47,118 nucleotides of DNA, from positions 1-47,118 of the forward strand of contig QHSI01000009.1 in assembly GCA_003221515.1 (NCBI GenBank), written 5' to 3'. The notes below the pieces were generated by a model. That model had not been told where the DNA came from. It did no database searches and saw only the letters and a list, made by a program, of their open reading frames with translations. Within the stretch, counting starts at the first letter, position 1. Each line of letters opens with the position of its first letter. Of the stretch, positions 14,999-22,645 are shown piece by piece. Origin of the DNA: Candidatus Rokuibacteriota bacterium. GTDB taxonomy: Bacteria > Methylomirabilota > Methylomirabilia > Rokubacteriales > CSP1-6. Made by a program: the position numbers and the translations under genes.

Positions 14999-16315
14999 TC
15001 AGTGGGCCTCGATCCAGTCCATCTCGGCGCGTATGACCTCCACGATGCGCGTGACTTCGTCCTCGGAGACCGCCCCGTCGATCCACGATACGACGAGGTT
15101 GTTCTCCTTCCCACACCGGTTGAAGAATACCCCGATCCCGGGCCGCGGCAGCACGGACGGCGCGTGGTACGCGTCGATGACGCGCGCGCCGAAGAGCTGC
15201 TCGAGGGACCCCGGGAAATCTCCGAGGTCGGCGCAGTTGAACGAGAAGGTCTCGCGGGCGGCGGTGCCCGGTAGGTCGTTCAACATGAGCGAGAGCGGCC
15301 GGTAGGTCAGAAACTCCATCGCGACCGCGTTCGCGTCGATCTGGCCGTCGCGGAGCGCCTCCACCATCTGCCGGCGCAGCGTGAGCGTGAGCCCGGCGAG
15401 GTCCGCCGTCTCGGAGGGACGGAACCGGGCGAAGTGGAACGCCAGCATGTTGCCGAAGGTCGGTCCCGGATCGCCCTTGGGCCGCAGGTCGACCGAGATC
15501 GGCAGCAGGAACGGCTCGTCGGGAAACCCGCGACGGCTCCAGAGCTCGGCCATGGCCTTGCCGACCAGCGCCAGCCGCCAGCAGATCTCGCGCTTGGCGC
15601 GTCCACCGGCCGGATCGCGGTAGACGAAGCTCGCCTGAAGAAATCGAGCTCGTCCCGGCGTGGTCACGCCGGACCCGGGTGACACCGGCGGCGTCGGCGC
15701 GAGCGCACGCATGTACGCACGGCTTCGCCGACCCATCCGCCCGCGCACGCTGAGCGGCCGGGGATCGGGCTCCGGCACGAACGCCGGCGGCGCCCCGTCC
15801 CACGGCGCGCGGCCGTCGGCCTGATCGATGTGGGCCAGATGCGCCAGGAGATTCTGCGCGCCGCGCGGGTCCATCAACGGGTGGAACCACGTGAACACGA
15901 GAAAGGTCCGCACGGCGTCGCGGCCGCCGGGCGAGTAGAGAATCGACACCCGGAGCGGCGGCTCCCGGCGCGGATCGATCGCCGCGTTCAGCTCGGCCTC
16001 GAGCATCGTGTGCAGCAGCTTCGGTGAATCGACGCGCTGGTGGAGCAGCGGAAGCGAGCCGGGCACGGCGCGGCGGCCGGCGGCCCAGTGCAGCTTGCCC
16101 CACGGGAACGGACGCCTGAGACGCGCGACCGGCCAGGGGCAGATTTCCAGGAAGCCATCGAGCGCGCGGCGGATCCGCGCGGGGTCGAGCGGGCCGTCGC
16201 ACTCGACGACCATGAGCGTGTTGTTGCTGATCTTCTCGCGGCGCCAGAGCGCCTGCATCGCGACCAGAACGAGATCGGCGCCGCGCAAAGGCAGCCGGCG
16301 AGCGTGTGCGCTCAC
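14999..16315 (-). CDS. Free-standing condensation-domain-like acyltransferase
   Basis: 438 aa protein of the CoA-dependent acyltransferase fold (NRPS condensation, Pap and wax ester synthase relatives). TWFHPLMDPRG at 142-152 aligns with HHxxxDG: the catalytic second His (145) and the Asp (149) are present, while the first His is Phe and the Gly is Pro. ISVDLRPKGDPGPTFGNMLAF is the conserved C-terminal-half segment (the DLR...GN motif of Pap/WS enzymes). The likely reaction is transfer of a carrier-bound acyl group to an amine or alcohol. It starts 4 bp after the carrier-protein gene and ends 2 bp before the ligase gene. Confidence 0.78.
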   Translation of the reverse strand: MSAHARRLPLRGADLVLVAMQALWRREKISNNTLMVVECDGPLDPARIRRALDGFLEICPWPVARLRRPFPWGKLHWAAGRRAVPGSLPLLHQRVDSPKLLHTMLEAELNAAIDPRREPPLRVSILYSPGGRDAVRTFLVFTWFHPLMDPRGAQNLLAHLAHIDQADGRAPWDGAPPAFVPEPDPRPLSVRGRMGRRSRAYMRALAPTPPVSPGSGVTTPGRARFLQASFVYRDPAGGRAKREICWRLALVGKAMAELWSRRGFPDEPFLLPISVDLRPKGDPGPTFGNMLAFHFARFRPSETADLAGLTLTLRRQMVEALRDGQIDANAVAMEFLTYRPLSLMLNDLPGTAARETFSFNCADLGDFPGSLEQLFGARVIDAYHAPSVLPRPGIGVFFNRCGKENNLVVSWIDGAVSEDEVTRIVEVIRAEMDWIEAH

Positions 16316-16319
16316 GACG

Positions 16320-16625
16320 CTACGACTCGCTCCGCCGCCGGGAGATGTAGGTCGCCAGGGCGCGCACCGTCCGGATGTTCTCCTCGACGAGGTCCTCGTC
16401 GGGCATCCAGAAGCCGTACTCAGCCTCGATGAAGAGCAGGATCTTCAAGAGCGCCATCGAGTCGAGGCCGGCGAGCTCGAGATCGTCGTCGGGCTGCACC
16501 GGATGGCTGCGGGCCATGATGGTGGCGTCGATGAACGTGGTGAGGACTTTGATGATCGCGTCGGGTGCAAGCCTGATGACGGTTAGGCTCTCGCCGGCAT
16601 TTCGCCTAGACACTACCGTCGCCAC
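16320..16625 (-). CDS. Discrete acyl/peptidyl carrier protein
   Basis: 101 aa if the GTG at 16625 is the start; a second in-frame GTG four codons later, or a later start near the first helix, is equally possible as no clear ribosome binding site is seen. DDDLELAGLDSMALLKIL has the phosphopantetheine serine (Ser56) in the DSM context and the usual helix II, followed by FIEAEYGFWMPDEDL. It is a free carrier rather than a domain in a megasynthase. First gene of the four-gene operon (carrier, condensation, ligase, halogenase-like). It would need a phosphopantetheinyl transferase encoded elsewhere. Confidence 0.88.
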   Translation of the reverse strand: MATVVSRRNAGESLTVIRLAPDAIIKVLTTFIDATIMARSHPVQPDDDLELAGLDSMALLKILLFIEAEYGFWMPDEDLVEENIRTVRALATYISRRRSES

Positions 16626-16711
16626 CGCGGGAGGTCAAGGAGTGGCCGGGACGAAATGGCGCGGGGGGTGTGCTCGTCTAATCGGCAGGAGATGAAAGGA
16701 GGTTCGAGACC

Positions 16712-16846
16712 ATGTCACGATCGAAAACGCTGCGCCGTCTCGGCGCTATGTTGCTGCTTGTGTGCTTCGTGTCGCTCGGAACCTCGGCCTGCATTCTCGT
16801 GCCCGTGCCCGTTCCGGTGCGCGGTGGCCACCATCACCGCTGGTAG
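16712..16846 (+). CDS. 44-aa exported lipoprotein-like peptide
   Basis: ATG at 16712 with AAAGGAGG at 16696-16703, 8 nt upstream. The protein begins MSRSKTLRRLGAMLLLVCFV, a positively charged then hydrophobic signal sequence, with Cys27 in SLGTSAC as a loose lipobox. After it come VPVPVPV and a His-rich end GGHHHRW. A mature peptide of only 18 residues would remain, anchored by lipid or released. The His cluster suggests metal contact, but no family is recognised. It lies between the carrier-protein gene (divergent) and the Rieske gene (same strand, 60 bp). Confidence 0.62.
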   Translation: MSRSKTLRRLGAMLLLVCFVSLGTSACILVPVPVPVRGGHHHRW

Positions 16847-16906
16847 CAGAGCTGGATAGCGCGCGGCTTGACTCGGCTCGCTTCTCGGCGCTAAGCAATA
16901 AGTGCC

Positions 16907-18178
16907 GTGAAGCGAGCCCGCGCGCGCGCCGCGAAGCCCCAGGCCGGTCCATTCGACGGCTACCATCGACGGCACGTCCCCGCGCCGGATCCTGAGCTGA
17001 CGCAGGTCGGCCCGGGGACGCCCTGCGGCGAGTATCTCCGCCGTTTCTGGCAACCCGTAGCGTTCGCGCGTGATCTCACCGCCACGCCCCGCCGCGTGCG
17101 CATCCTGGGCGAGGACCTGGTGGTGTTCCGTGATCGCGGCGGGCAAATCGGCGTGCTGCACCTGCACTGCGCGCACCGGGGGACGTCGCTCGAATTCGGG
17201 ATCCCAGTCGAGCGCGGGATCCGCTGCTGCTATCACGGCTGGGTGTATGACGTCGACGGGCGGTGTCTCGAGACGCCCGGCGAGCCTCACGGTAGCCGGC
17301 TCCGGGAGCGCGTTCGCCAGGGCGCCTATCCGACTCACGAGTTCGCGGGGCTGGTGTTCGCCTACCTCGGGCCGCCGGACTGTCGGCCCGCGTTCCCGCG
17401 CTACGACAGCTACGAGCTCCCGGGCTATCAGCTGAAGCCCGCCGCGCAGTTCGTGCTCCCGTGCAACTGGCTCCAGGTGAAAGACAACAGCATGGACCCG
17501 GTCCACACCGCGTTCCTGCACGCGCTGAGCAGCGGCTATCAGTTCACCGAGGCGTTCGGCGTCGTCCCCGAGCTCGACTGGCTGACGACCGAGGCGGGCA
17601 TGGTGTACGTGGCGACGCGCCGCGTCGGCGATCTGGTGTGGGTCCGCGTGTGCGATTTCATGCCGCCGAACATCCATCAGTTCACGCGCGAGATCGAGGA
17701 GGCGAGCGAGCCCAAGCCGGCGAGCCGGCCCGTCGTCATCCGCTGGGCCGTGCCCAACGACGACACGTGCACGACCAACTTCGAGCTCGCGCAGGTCGAT
17801 CCGGCGTGGGGACTCACCGACGAGCAGATGGCCCGGCCCGGCTTCGGGCAGGCCGACGAGCGGTCGTACACCGATCGGCAGCGCCAGCCGGCGGACTTCG
17901 ACGCGCAATCGAGCCAGCGCACCATCGCGGTCCACGCGCTCGAGCACCTGGCCTCGACCGACCGCGGCGTGATCATGCTCCGTCGCACCGTCCGCGCCGG
18001 CATCCACGCGGTCGCGCGCGGCGGCGATCCCCACGGGACGCGCTGGCCTGCGGGCAAGATCATCCGCACGTTCGCGCAAGACCTCGTGCTGCGCGTGCCG
18101 CCGGCGGCGAGCCCGGAAGCCGACCGGCGCCTCCTGCGGGCCACCGGCCGGAGCGTGATCACGAACGGCAGAGACTAG
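16907..18178 (+). CDS. Rieske non-heme iron oxygenase, terminal component
   Basis: 423 aa from a GTG at 16907. The Rieske cluster is Cys88-x-His90 (CAHRG) and Cys107-x2-His110 (CCYHGW), spaced by 16 residues. The mononuclear iron site is seen in DNSMDPVHTAFLH (193-205) with His200 and His205. Single-component-type oxygenases like this demethylate or hydroxylate aromatic ethers, or act on carnitine-like or steroid substrates; a separate reductase is needed and none is nearby. The N terminus is Arg/Ala-rich and may start later than annotated. It ends next to a strong hairpin shared with the convergent small gene. Confidence 0.9.
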   Translation: MKRARARAAKPQAGPFDGYHRRHVPAPDPELTQVGPGTPCGEYLRRFWQPVAFARDLTATPRRVRILGEDLVVFRDRGGQIGVLHLHCAHRGTSLEFGIPVERGIRCCYHGWVYDVDGRCLETPGEPHGSRLRERVRQGAYPTHEFAGLVFAYLGPPDCRPAFPRYDSYELPGYQLKPAAQFVLPCNWLQVKDNSMDPVHTAFLHALSSGYQFTEAFGVVPELDWLTTEAGMVYVATRRVGDLVWVRVCDFMPPNIHQFTREIEEASEPKPASRPVVIRWAVPNDDTCTTNFELAQVDPAWGLTDEQMARPGFGQADERSYTDRQRQPADFDAQSSQRTIAVHALEHLASTDRGVIMLRRTVRAGIHAVARGGDPHGTRWPAGKIIRTFAQDLVLRVPPAASPEADRRLLRATGRSVITNGRD

Positions 18179-18203
18179 GCGTCGGGCCCAGCCTCACGAA
18201 ACA

Positions 18204-18236
18204 CCACGAGCGCCGAGGGTGGCTCGACGCTCGTGG
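18204..18236. terminator. Bidirectional terminator-like hairpin
   Basis: CCACGAGCG (18204-18212) pairs with CGCTCGTGG (18228-18236). After one C-A mismatch, CGAG (18214-18217) pairs with CTCG (18223-18226) around a GGTGG loop. It is 26 bp after the Rieske stop and 21 bp after the stop of the convergent small gene. There is no clear T-tract on either side. Placement between two converging genes supports a shared terminator. Confidence 0.6.
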
Positions 18237-18256
18237 GGGGTGATCAGTCCAACGCC

Positions 18257-18400
18257 TTACTGGTCGTCGTTGTCCTCACCCTGGTCGTCGTCGTCGTCGT
18301 CCTGCGCGTAAGCGGTGGCTAGTCCGAGCCCAGGCAGGACGCTCCCGAAGATCGGCGTGACGAATGCGCCCAGGAGCAGGATCAATAGCAGCTTCTTCAT
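18257..18400 (-). CDS. 47-aa exported acidic peptide
   Basis: ATG at 18400 with GGGAGGTGA centred about 9 nt upstream. The protein begins MKKLLLILLLGAFVTPIFGS, a signal sequence likely cleaved after ATAYA. The mature tail is QDDDDDDQGEDNDDQ, almost only Asp, Glu, Asn and Gln, encoded in part by six GAC codons in a row. No family is recognised; polyacidic exported peptides can bind calcium or other cations, which is inference. A good sigma-70-type promoter lies upstream (18520-18548). It pairs in size and neighbourhood with the His-rich peptide at 16712. Confidence 0.7.
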   Translation of the reverse strand: MKKLLLILLLGAFVTPIFGSVLPGLGLATAYAQDDDDDDQGEDNDDQ

Positions 18401-18519
18401 GGTTGTCACCTCCCTTCTTTCTCGCCCGCCCCCCTGACGGCCGAACCCCTCGGGCCAGACGCTGCCCAGAGGTAGAGTGACGGACTCTTCGGCATGTCAC
18501 GGCGGGACGGGTCTCATCA

Positions 18520-18548
18520 GGTATAACGAGTGCCGGAAGCCGCGTCAA
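18520..18548 (-). promoter_or_regulatory. Sigma-70-type promoter of the acidic peptide gene
   Basis: On the minus strand TTGACG (18548-18543), a 17-bp spacer and TATACC (18525-18520) precede the gene at 18400 by about 120 bp. The leader between them is long for a 47-codon gene and contains GC-rich inverted repeats, so control in the leader is possible. Confidence 0.6.
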
Positions 18549-18797
18549 TGACCACTTTTGGATAAGCGATGATCCGCCACGCGATCGTCGCGGCCGAGAT
18601 CGGCGAGTTCGGCGCCCGCGTGTTGTGCGTTTGCGGCGCCGCGATCACGCGGGCTGGGATCGGCGGGACCGACCGCCGTGCGATGCCCTGGGGCGGCGCC
18701 CCGTGCTACCTTGCCCGGCGTGGAGCTACCGGCGGCGCCGGCTCACCTGCCCGCGAGAACGAGATCCAGCGCGGATCGGCCGCTGTTTCCACCGTGC
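18549..18797. other. Intergenic stretch without a recognised gene
   Basis: Open frames on the plus strand from 18569 show no familiar motif. A GTG at 18720 has a -10-like TACCTT 7 nt before it and a frame beginning MELPAAPAHL, which runs into the 3' hairpin repeat; it may be the broken head of a lost gene. Nothing else could be identified. Confidence 0.3.
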
Positions 18798-18820
18798 GGC
18801 CCATCTCGAGGCCCCCCATG
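18798..18820 (-). terminator. Degenerate 3'-end hairpin after the acyl-CoA dehydrogenase gene
   Basis: The minus-strand sequence after the TGA at 18824-18826 reads TTACATGGGGGGCCTCGA, the same as at 12207-12220 apart from one base, but the second arm is shortened and only GGCC/GGCC still pairs. Third member of the 3'-end repeat family. Confidence 0.4.
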
Positions 18821-18823
18821 TAA

Positions 18824-19867
18824 TCAAAGCCGAGCTTCGTCGATCTTGAGACCGAGCCAGTACCGGCCGATCAGCTCGTAGTGGGCGAGACGCCCCTGCA
18901 GGTGCTGCGTGATCACGTGGATGTCCTGGAAGTGGCGCTGGAGCAGATGATCCTCGTAGGCGGCGGTGGCGCCCGAGGCGTTGTAGATGCTGTCGATGAT
19001 CTGCGCCGCGAGCCGGATCCCATGCGTCGCGGCCAGCCGAAGATTCGCGCGCTGCTCGAGGGCGAGCGTGCCGCTCGTGCTGGCCGCCCAGATCTCGCGC
19101 ACCGCTTCGAGGAGAAACGCCCTCCCCGAGCGTAGCGCGGCTTCCGCCTGGCCGACGGTCATCTGGACCATCGCCTGGTCGCGGAGCAGCCCTTGCATGG
19201 CCCGCGGGGTCTTGGCGCCGGCGAGCTCGCCGAACGTCTCCAGGCACGTCCGCGCCATCCCGAACGCGACGGCGGCGTCGCCCGAGGCGAACAGCAGCGT
19301 GCGCGGAATTCTAAATAACGGCGCGTTCTCGAGCAGCGGCGCGGTCTGCGAGAGCACGGTGCGCTCGGTCGGCACGAAGACGTCGTTCACCGCGAAGTGG
19401 TGGGTGCCGGTGCCGCGCATGCCCCGCGTGTGCCAGGTGTCGAGCAGCTCCGCCTCGGCGACCGGCACGAAGAAATAGCGCGCCTCCGGCTGCTCGCCCT
19501 CGAGCCGCACCTGGCCGTTCTCGATGATCTGCGCGTGGGCCGCGACCCACGACGCGTGGCGGCAGCCGGTGCTGAAGCCCTGGCGGCCGGTGACGCGGTA
19601 GCCGCCCGGAACCACGATGGCCTTGGCGCTGGGAGCAGGTGTATTCGCGACGACCGCGCGCGGCACGTCGATCCAGATCTTCCGCGCGACCGCGCGCGGC
19701 ATCCGCGCGGCGTAGGTTCCGAAGATCGCGCCCTGGTTGAGGCACCAGCCCGTGCTCGCATCGGCCTTGCCGATCTCCTCGATCACCTGGACGTACGTCG
19801 GCAGGTCGATCTCGCCGCCGCCGATCGCGCGTGGGATCGCCATGTGGAACAGGCCAGCGTCCGCCAT
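18824..19867 (-). CDS. Acyl-CoA dehydrogenase-family flavoprotein, start probably lost
   Basis: From the first ATG the protein is 347 aa: GEIDLPTYVQVIEEIGKADASTGWC, GYRVTGRQGFSTGCRHASW (flavin-binding beta domain), WHTRGMRGTGTHHFAVNDVFVP and a C-terminal helical bundle. This is the HpaH/group D-like branch of the family. However, 44 codons before this ATG are still in frame and still homologous (ALLDAARKLVPQIRSAADEI), reaching a TAG at 20000-20002 without any ATG, GTG or TTG. Family members are near 385 aa. Either translation starts at a CTG or the gene lost its head when it was joined to the TauD remnant. Function is doubtful. Confidence 0.72.
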   Translation of the reverse strand: MADAGLFHMAIPRAIGGGEIDLPTYVQVIEEIGKADASTGWCLNQGAIFGTYAARMPRAVARKIWIDVPRAVVANTPAPSAKAIVVPGGYRVTGRQGFSTGCRHASWVAAHAQIIENGQVRLEGEQPEARYFFVPVAEAELLDTWHTRGMRGTGTHHFAVNDVFVPTERTVLSQTAPLLENAPLFRIPRTLLFASGDAAVAFGMARTCLETFGELAGAKTPRAMQGLLRDQAMVQMTVGQAEAALRSGRAFLLEAVREIWAASTSGTLALEQRANLRLAATHGIRLAAQIIDSIYNASGATAAYEDHLLQRHFQDIHVITQHLQGRLAHYELIGRYWLGLKIDEARL

Positions 19868-19999
19868 CGCCTCGAACAGCGGCCGCGGCAGCTCCCGCTG
19901 CTTCTCGATCTCGTCGGCGGCGGAGCGAATCTGCGGGACGAGCTTCCGTGCGGCGTCCAGCAGCGCGCGGCCGTTGGTGTCCAGGGCGGGAGCTCGGGG

Positions 20000-20134
20000 C
20001 TAGGAGCCGCTCGCGACGAGCGCGGGCTGCTCGATGTCGAGGTGCAGGCAGCCGTCGAGTCGCTGAGCGAACGCGAGCTGCTCGGCGTCGTTGAACGGCT
20101 GATCGCGGAAGACGAGCACGGCGTACTCGTCCAT
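20000..20134 (-). pseudogene. TauD/TfdA dioxygenase fragment
   Basis: 44 codons from an ATG at 20134: MDEYAVLVFRDQPFNDAEQL then AFAQRLDG. This is the conserved early segment of TauD/TfdA 2-oxoglutarate-dependent dioxygenases (normally about 280 aa). An in-frame stop closes the upstream side, and TAG at 20000-20002 ends it right before the acyl-CoA dehydrogenase frame. The iron-binding HxD and His are missing, so no activity is possible. It is a deletion remnant. Confidence 0.65.
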
Positions 20135-20166
20135 GCCGGCGGCGAGTCAAGGCCGTTGCCCTGTCG

Positions 20167-20294
20167 TCAGTTCGCCGCTACCTTGCGACCTTCCCTCGGT
20201 TCACCGCCCAGCATTCCGGAGTGAACGGTTCGGATTTCCGCGTCCGCGCCTTCGGCGAGGGCGAGCATCCGCAGCGCGAGGGGCGCGAGCTCGG
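20167..20294 (-). pseudogene. Unidentified coding remnant
   Basis: One minus-strand frame reads ATPVAELAPLALRMLALAEG and then EIRTVHSGMLGGEPREGRKV up to TGA at 20167-20169. It has normal protein composition and follows on directly from the stop of the hydantoinase fragment in a different frame. I do not recognise the family. It is probably the tail of another deleted gene. Confidence 0.3.
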
Positions 20295-20516
20295 CTACCG
20301 GTGTCGCGCTGTCGCGATGGTGCCGACGGTCGTGCCGTGAACGAGCCGCCGCACGTCGCGGCCCGCGATGCCGCGCGCCTGCAGCCCCGCCAGGACGGCG
20401 GCGGCCTCGTTGCGTGGCTGCGACGGGACCTTGGTGACGACGACGCGGCCCGTCGCCTCGTCTACCGCGGTGAGGTCGGTGAACGTGCCGCCGACATCGA
20501 TCCCGACGATGAACAT
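20295..20516 (-). pseudogene. Hydantoinase A/5-oxoprolinase N-terminal fragment
   Basis: 73 codons from ATG at 20516. GIDVGGTFTDLTAVDEATGR is the ATP-binding start of HyuA/oxoprolinase proteins, and VRRLVHGTTVGT near residue 58-69 is their next conserved block. Full proteins are near 680 aa; here a TAG at 20295-20297 follows at once. The -10-like TATCAT lies 6 nt before the ATG, so the original promoter seems to remain. Divergent from the aminotransferase gene with 40 bp between starts. Confidence 0.72.
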
Positions 20517-20556
20517 GCGCGGATGATAGCATCGGGGCGACAGGGGAGGCGTACCC

Positions 20557-21900
20557 ATGACCACCAGCGGCGAGGCCATCCGGCACCTCTGGACCCACAA
20601 GACCCAGGATCATCCGTGGCTCCCGGACGAGGAGCTCGTGATCGATCGGGCCGAGGGAGTGTGGGTGTGGACCGAGCGCGGCAAGAAGCTGCTCGACGGC
20701 TTCGCCGGCCTCGCGGTGGTGAACGTCGGCCACGGGCGGCGAGAGATCGCCGAGGCCATCGCCGAGCAGACCGTGCGCCTCGCCTACTATCCGACGACGC
20801 GGCAATTCTCGAACCGGCCGGCCGCCGAGCTGGCGGCCAAGCTCGCGGCGCTGGCACCCGGCGACCTCGACTACTCGATGTTCGCGGTCAGCGGCGCCGA
20901 GGCCAACGAGCGCGCCATGCAGATCGCTCGCCACTACTGGCTCGCCTCGGGCAAGCCCGGCAAGCACAAGGTGCTCTCACTCCAGGGCGGCTACCACGGC
21001 GGGACGACGGGCACCTTCGCGGTCTGCGGGCTGCCCCACATGGTGGAGCCGTACACCGCGCTGCACGTTCCGGGCTTCACCAAGATCACGCCGCCGTACC
21101 CGTACCGCGACCGCGGCACCGGCACCGACGAGGAGCTGGTCCGGCGCCGGGCGGGCGACTTGCGGGCGGCCATCGGCGCCGAGGGACCGGACACGGTCTC
21201 GGCGGTGATCATGGAGCCGGTGATCTCGTCGGGCGGCTTCATCATGCCGCCGATCGGCTGGCTGCGCGCGGTCCGCGCGATCTGCGACGAGCTCGACGTG
21301 CTGATGATTGCCGACGAGGTCATCACCGGCTTCGGCCGGACCGGCCGCTGGTTCGCCGTCGAGCACGACGGCGTCGTCCCCGACCTCATGACGGTCGCCA
21401 AGGGCATCACGTCCGGCTACGTGCCGCTCTCGGCCGCCATCGCGCGAGGCCGGCTCGCCGACGCGTTCGCCGACGATGCCACGCAGGAGAACGTGCATCC
21501 CGGCACCTACGCGGCGCACCCGGTCGCGTGCGCGGCCGCGCTCGCCAACATCAAGATCATCGAGCAGGACAACCTCGTCGCGAACGCCGCCACGATGGGC
21601 GCCCGGCTCCTCGATGGCCTGCAGCACGCGGTGGGCAAGAGGCGGATCGTGGGCGAGGTGCGCGGCCGCGGGCTCATGGTGTGCGTCGAGCTCGTCGAGC
21701 CCGACGGCTCCGGCCGCCCACTCGACAAAGAGCGCGTGGCCCGGCTCGACCGCAAGGCGTGGGACCGCGGCGCGATCGTCTACGCGCGCGGCCAGGTCGT
21801 GCGGCTGGCGCCGCCGCTCTGCATCACCCGCGAGGAGGTCGATACGCTCGTGGACGTCGTCGCGGCGTCCATCGAGGAGCTGGATGCCGAGCTGAGCTGA
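20557..21900 (+). CDS. Class III PLP-dependent aminotransferase
   Basis: 447 aa; ATG at 20557 preceded by GGGGAGG at a good distance. It belongs to the omega-amino acid:pyruvate/adenosylmethionine-type group: VSGAEANERAMQIAR (111-125) for cofactor phosphate, GGYHGGTTGT near 144-153, ADEVITGFGRTG (252-263) with Asp253 that contacts the pyridine nitrogen, and Lys282 in MTVAKGITSGYVPLSA as the Schiff-base lysine. It transfers an amino group from an omega-amine, beta-alanine or similar compound to pyruvate or another keto acid. The fragments around it (hydantoinase, TauD) hint that a nitrogen-compound degradation cluster once stood here. Confidence 0.92.
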   Translation: MTTSGEAIRHLWTHKTQDHPWLPDEELVIDRAEGVWVWTERGKKLLDGFAGLAVVNVGHGRREIAEAIAEQTVRLAYYPTTRQFSNRPAAELAAKLAALAPGDLDYSMFAVSGAEANERAMQIARHYWLASGKPGKHKVLSLQGGYHGGTTGTFAVCGLPHMVEPYTALHVPGFTKITPPYPYRDRGTGTDEELVRRRAGDLRAAIGAEGPDTVSAVIMEPVISSGGFIMPPIGWLRAVRAICDELDVLMIADEVITGFGRTGRWFAVEHDGVVPDLMTVAKGITSGYVPLSAAIARGRLADAFADDATQENVHPGTYAAHPVACAAALANIKIIEQDNLVANAATMGARLLDGLQHAVGKRRIVGEVRGRGLMVCVELVEPDGSGRPLDKERVARLDRKAWDRGAIVYARGQVVRLAPPLCITREEVDTLVDVVAASIEELDAELS

Positions 21901-21912
21901 GCGACGCGCTGC

Positions 21913-22269
21913 CTACGTCTTGGCTTTCGCGAGCTCCTCGGCGCACGCGTTCGCCAGGCCTGAATTGGGCGACTTGCCTCCGCGTGGCGTGGCCCAGCCG
22001 CCCTCTTCGACGAGCTGGCGTTGCTTCCACGATTCGATCTTCCGGAACTCGGTGAGCTTCGCGGTCACGTTGGGTTGCTGCATGTAGGCCGCGACGCAGG
22101 CCGGGGTGAGCGCGACGACGACGGCCGAGTCGACACGCTCCGCCGCGATCCGCTCGGCCGTGCTGCCGAGGACCCAGCCCATCCACGAAAAGCCGACGAT
22201 CACAGTGGCGACGGCGCCGCCGATCGCTCCCCAGACCGCCGGTTTGATCCAAGAGACTTGCACTGCCAT
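21913..22269 (-). CDS. Small membrane-anchored conserved protein
   Basis: 118 aa from ATG at 22269, with AGGAGGTG upstream. One N-terminal membrane helix (KPAVWGAIGGAVATVIVGFS) is followed by WMGWVLGSTAERIAAERVDS and a helical periplasmic or cytoplasmic part with a single Cys in LTPACVAAYMQQPN and a C-terminal NACAEELAKAKT. I recall similar uncharacterised proteins in soil proteobacteria. No function is assigned. It is the second gene after the RRM protein on the minus strand and is convergent with the aminotransferase gene. Confidence 0.75.
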   Translation of the reverse strand: MAVQVSWIKPAVWGAIGGAVATVIVGFSWMGWVLGSTAERIAAERVDSAVVVALTPACVAAYMQQPNVTAKLTEFRKIESWKQRQLVEEGGWATPRGGKSPNSGLANACAEELAKAKT

Positions 22270-22318
22270 GAAGCACCTCCTGATCCTGCTCGAGAAAGGG
22301 TTCCCACCGAGGTCGAGG

Positions 22319-22645
22319 CTACCAGCGGCCGCCGCCGCGTGAGGATCCGCCAAAGCCCCGCGAGTATCCGCCGCCGGCGCCACCACTACGCGTGCCGCCG
22401 CCAGCCGAGGCCTTCTCCACCCGGACCTGACGCCCGTCGACGTCCTTGCCGTTGAACTGGAGGATCGCCTTGTCGGCTTCCTCCGTGGTGGCCATCTCCA
22501 CGAAGCCGAAGCCCCGAGAGCGACCGGTTTCGCGATCGGTCACGACGGCGGCCGATTCGACCTGGCCGGCTGCCGTGAACACCTCTCGAAGCCGTTCGGT
22601 CGAGGTCGTGAATGCGAGACCGCCGATGAAAAGTTTCTGCGCCAT
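22319..22645 (-). CDS. RRM-type glycine-rich RNA-binding protein
   Basis: 108 aa. One RNA recognition motif fills residues 3-79 with RNP2 KLFIGGL (4-10) and RNP1 RGFGFVEM (44-51), including the aromatic residues that stack on RNA bases. The tail from 83 is glycine- and arginine-rich. Bacterial proteins of this form are linked to cold or stress response and bind single-stranded RNA. GAAGGAGG stands before the ATG at 22645. Located in an island of small genes. Confidence 0.93.
   Translation of the reverse strand: MAQKLFIGGLAFTTSTERLREVFTAAGQVESAAVVTDRETGRSRGFGFVEMATTEEADKAILQFNGKDVDGRQVRVEKASAGGGTRSGGAGGGYSRGFGGSSRGGGRW

Noticed and set aside
16715-18079. Long minus-strand frame opposite the Rieske oxygenase
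   Set aside because: Shadow of the Rieske gene, which has complete metal motifs on the plus strand.
18276-18340. GAC/GTC triplet run as a microsatellite or CRISPR-like repeat
   Set aside because: It is explained by the Asp-rich tail of the small exported peptide. There are no spacers and no repeat of useful length.
18569-18823. 84-codon plus-strand frame before the acyl-CoA dehydrogenase end
   Set aside because: No recognisable motif, no ribosome binding site, and it runs through the hairpin repeat and into the antisense of the neighbouring gene.
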